DNA of 64,000 nt from contig NZ_CP156084.1 in assembly GCF_040687965.1 (NCBI RefSeq), positions 2,790,501 through 2,854,500 on the forward strand, given 5' to 3'. Position 1 is the stretch's first letter, and the number at the start of each line of letters is the position of its first letter. Source of the DNA: Methylocystis echinoides. Lineage in GTDB: Bacteria; Pseudomonadota; Alphaproteobacteria; Rhizobiales; Beijerinckiaceae. The position numbers were made by a program, and so were the translations under genes. This document shows positions 63,272 through 64,000 of the stretch, one piece after another. Below the pieces are notes generated by a model. It was not told the DNA's origin, ran no database searches, and worked only from the letters and a program-made list of their open reading frames with translations.

Positions 63272-64000
63272 CCTTACCCGGCGCCGAAAATGACGCGGCG
63301 ATCTCGCCATACCGCCATTTCTCGCGCGCCGAATGGGCGTCGCTTCGCGCCGACACCCCGCTGACTCTGACGCTCGACGATCTGACCCGGTTGAAATCCG
63401 TGGGCGACCCGATTTCGCTCGAAGAAGTCATCGAGATTTATCTGCCGCTATCGCGCCTGCTGGCGCTTTACGTCGCCGCGACGCAGGGCCTGTTCAAGGC
63501 GACGCAGCGCTTCCTCGGCGCCGAGGACGGCAAGGTTCCCTACATCATCGGCGTCGCCGGCTCGGTCGCCGTGGGTAAATCCACGACAGCCCGCATCCTG
63601 CGCGCGCTGCTCTCGCGCTGGCCCAATACGCCGAAAGTCGAACTGATCACCACGGACGGCTTTCTGCTGCCCAACGCCGTGCTCGAACGCGACGGTCTGA
63701 TGGAGAAGAAAGGCTTTCCGGAGAGCTACGACAACAAGACGCTGCTGCGCTTCCTCTCCGCGGTCAAGGCCGGACAGCGTCATGTCTGCGCGCCGGTCTA
63801 TTCGCATCTCGTCTATGACGTGCTGCCGGGTGAGACGACTTGCGTCGACGGTCCCGACATTCTCATCGTCGAAGGCGTCAATGTGCTCGCGGCGCGCACC
63901 TCGCGTCAGCCGAAGGAAATTCCCTTCGTCTCGGATTTCTTCGACTTCTCGGTTTACCTCGACGCGAGCGAGGAACTGCTCGAACGCTGGTACGTCGACC
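63268..64000 (+). CDS. coaA: Pantothenate kinase type I, 3' end beyond window
   Basis: At least 244 codons are visible from ATG 63268. N-terminal [16 protein letters not shown]-loop [47 protein letters not shown] and [10 protein letters not shown] are the prokaryotic CoaA hallmarks. It catalyses the first step of CoA synthesis. The C-terminus is cut by the window edge. It is coupled to hisE through ATGA. Confidence 0.95.
   Translation, partial: MTLPGAENDAAISPYRHFSRAEWASLRADTPLTLTLDDLTRLKSVGDPISLEEVIEIYLPLSRLLALYVAATQGLFKATQRFLGAEDGKVPYIIGVAGSVAVGKSTTARILRALLSRWPNTPKVELITTDGFLLPNAVLERDGLMEKKGFPESYDNKTLLRFLSAVKAGQRHVCAPVYSHLVYDVLPGETTCVDGPDILIVEGVNVLAARTSRQPKEIPFVSDFFDFSVYLDASEELLERWYVD

Overview
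The window is GC-rich alphaproteobacterial chromosome. The divK-pleD pair, an FAD/FeS glcDEF locus with divergent glcG, hslV-hslU beside a hisB-hisH-hisA-hisF-hisE-coaA run, and Omp25-type porins all point to Hyphomicrobiales (Rhizobiales). A methylotroph-type family such as Methylocystaceae/Beijerinckiaceae is possible, but nothing here proves it. No rRNA operon and no CRISPR array were seen.

Region 1 (0.6-15.1 kb) is an accessory surface/secretion locus. It holds three small secreted paralogues with an IGDTSKGG-containing two-unit repeat (1109-1498, 1740-2039, 10100-10399), two secreted MKYWLIP paralogues (657-998, 6469-6780), a further small secreted protein (9706-9960), an Omp25-like porin, and a 1187-residue protein that joins a TpsB-like (POTRA plus barrel) unit to two Omp25-like barrels. 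Three paralogous LuxR-type regulators have receiver-like domains that lack the phosphorylation site, and one sits next to each block. This is my best candidate for an undescribed system: a secreted, possibly fibre-forming repeat protein family with its own non-phosphorylated regulators and an unusual outer-membrane protein. An L,D-transpeptidase, a NepR-like protein, a DUF4239 membrane protein and a secreted cyclase-family enzyme lie between the blocks.

Region 2 (15.3-30.6 kb) is mixed metabolism and signalling. It contains an FMN-dependent lactate-type dehydrogenase, a HAMP adenylate cyclase, an RNase Z-like hydrolase, an ACP/adenylation/acyltransferase fusion, cytochrome c, a cytochrome b561 plus molybdopterin oxidoreductase pair, a short LOV photoreceptor with an SRPBCC partner, a sterol-desaturase-type hydroxylase, a coiled-coil protein, and two tandem family-1-type glycoside hydrolases. 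Region 3 (30.7-36.4 kb) has small membrane proteins and an archaic (spore-coat-U type) chaperone-usher locus in which a pilus subunit is fused in frame to the chaperone.

Region 4 (36.54-48.37 kb) is an 11.8 kb integrative element in tRNA-Ala(GGC). A 63-bp direct repeat flanks it and a tyrosine integrase lies at the tRNA end. It has lower GC and carries an HNH endonuclease, a phage-type helicase, a serine recombinase, an IS3-family insertion inside a zinc-ribbon gene, a UPF0489 protein, and an ABC-type ATPase fused to a DUF4435/TOPRIM-like domain resembling single-chain PARIS defence proteins.

Region 5 (48.3-64 kb) is core chromosome: tRNA-Ala, pleD, divK, DUF3572, glcG, glcDEF, trpS, hslU, hslV, a secreted hypothetical protein, hisB, DUF2628, hisH, hisA, hisF, hisE, and coaA cut by the window edge.
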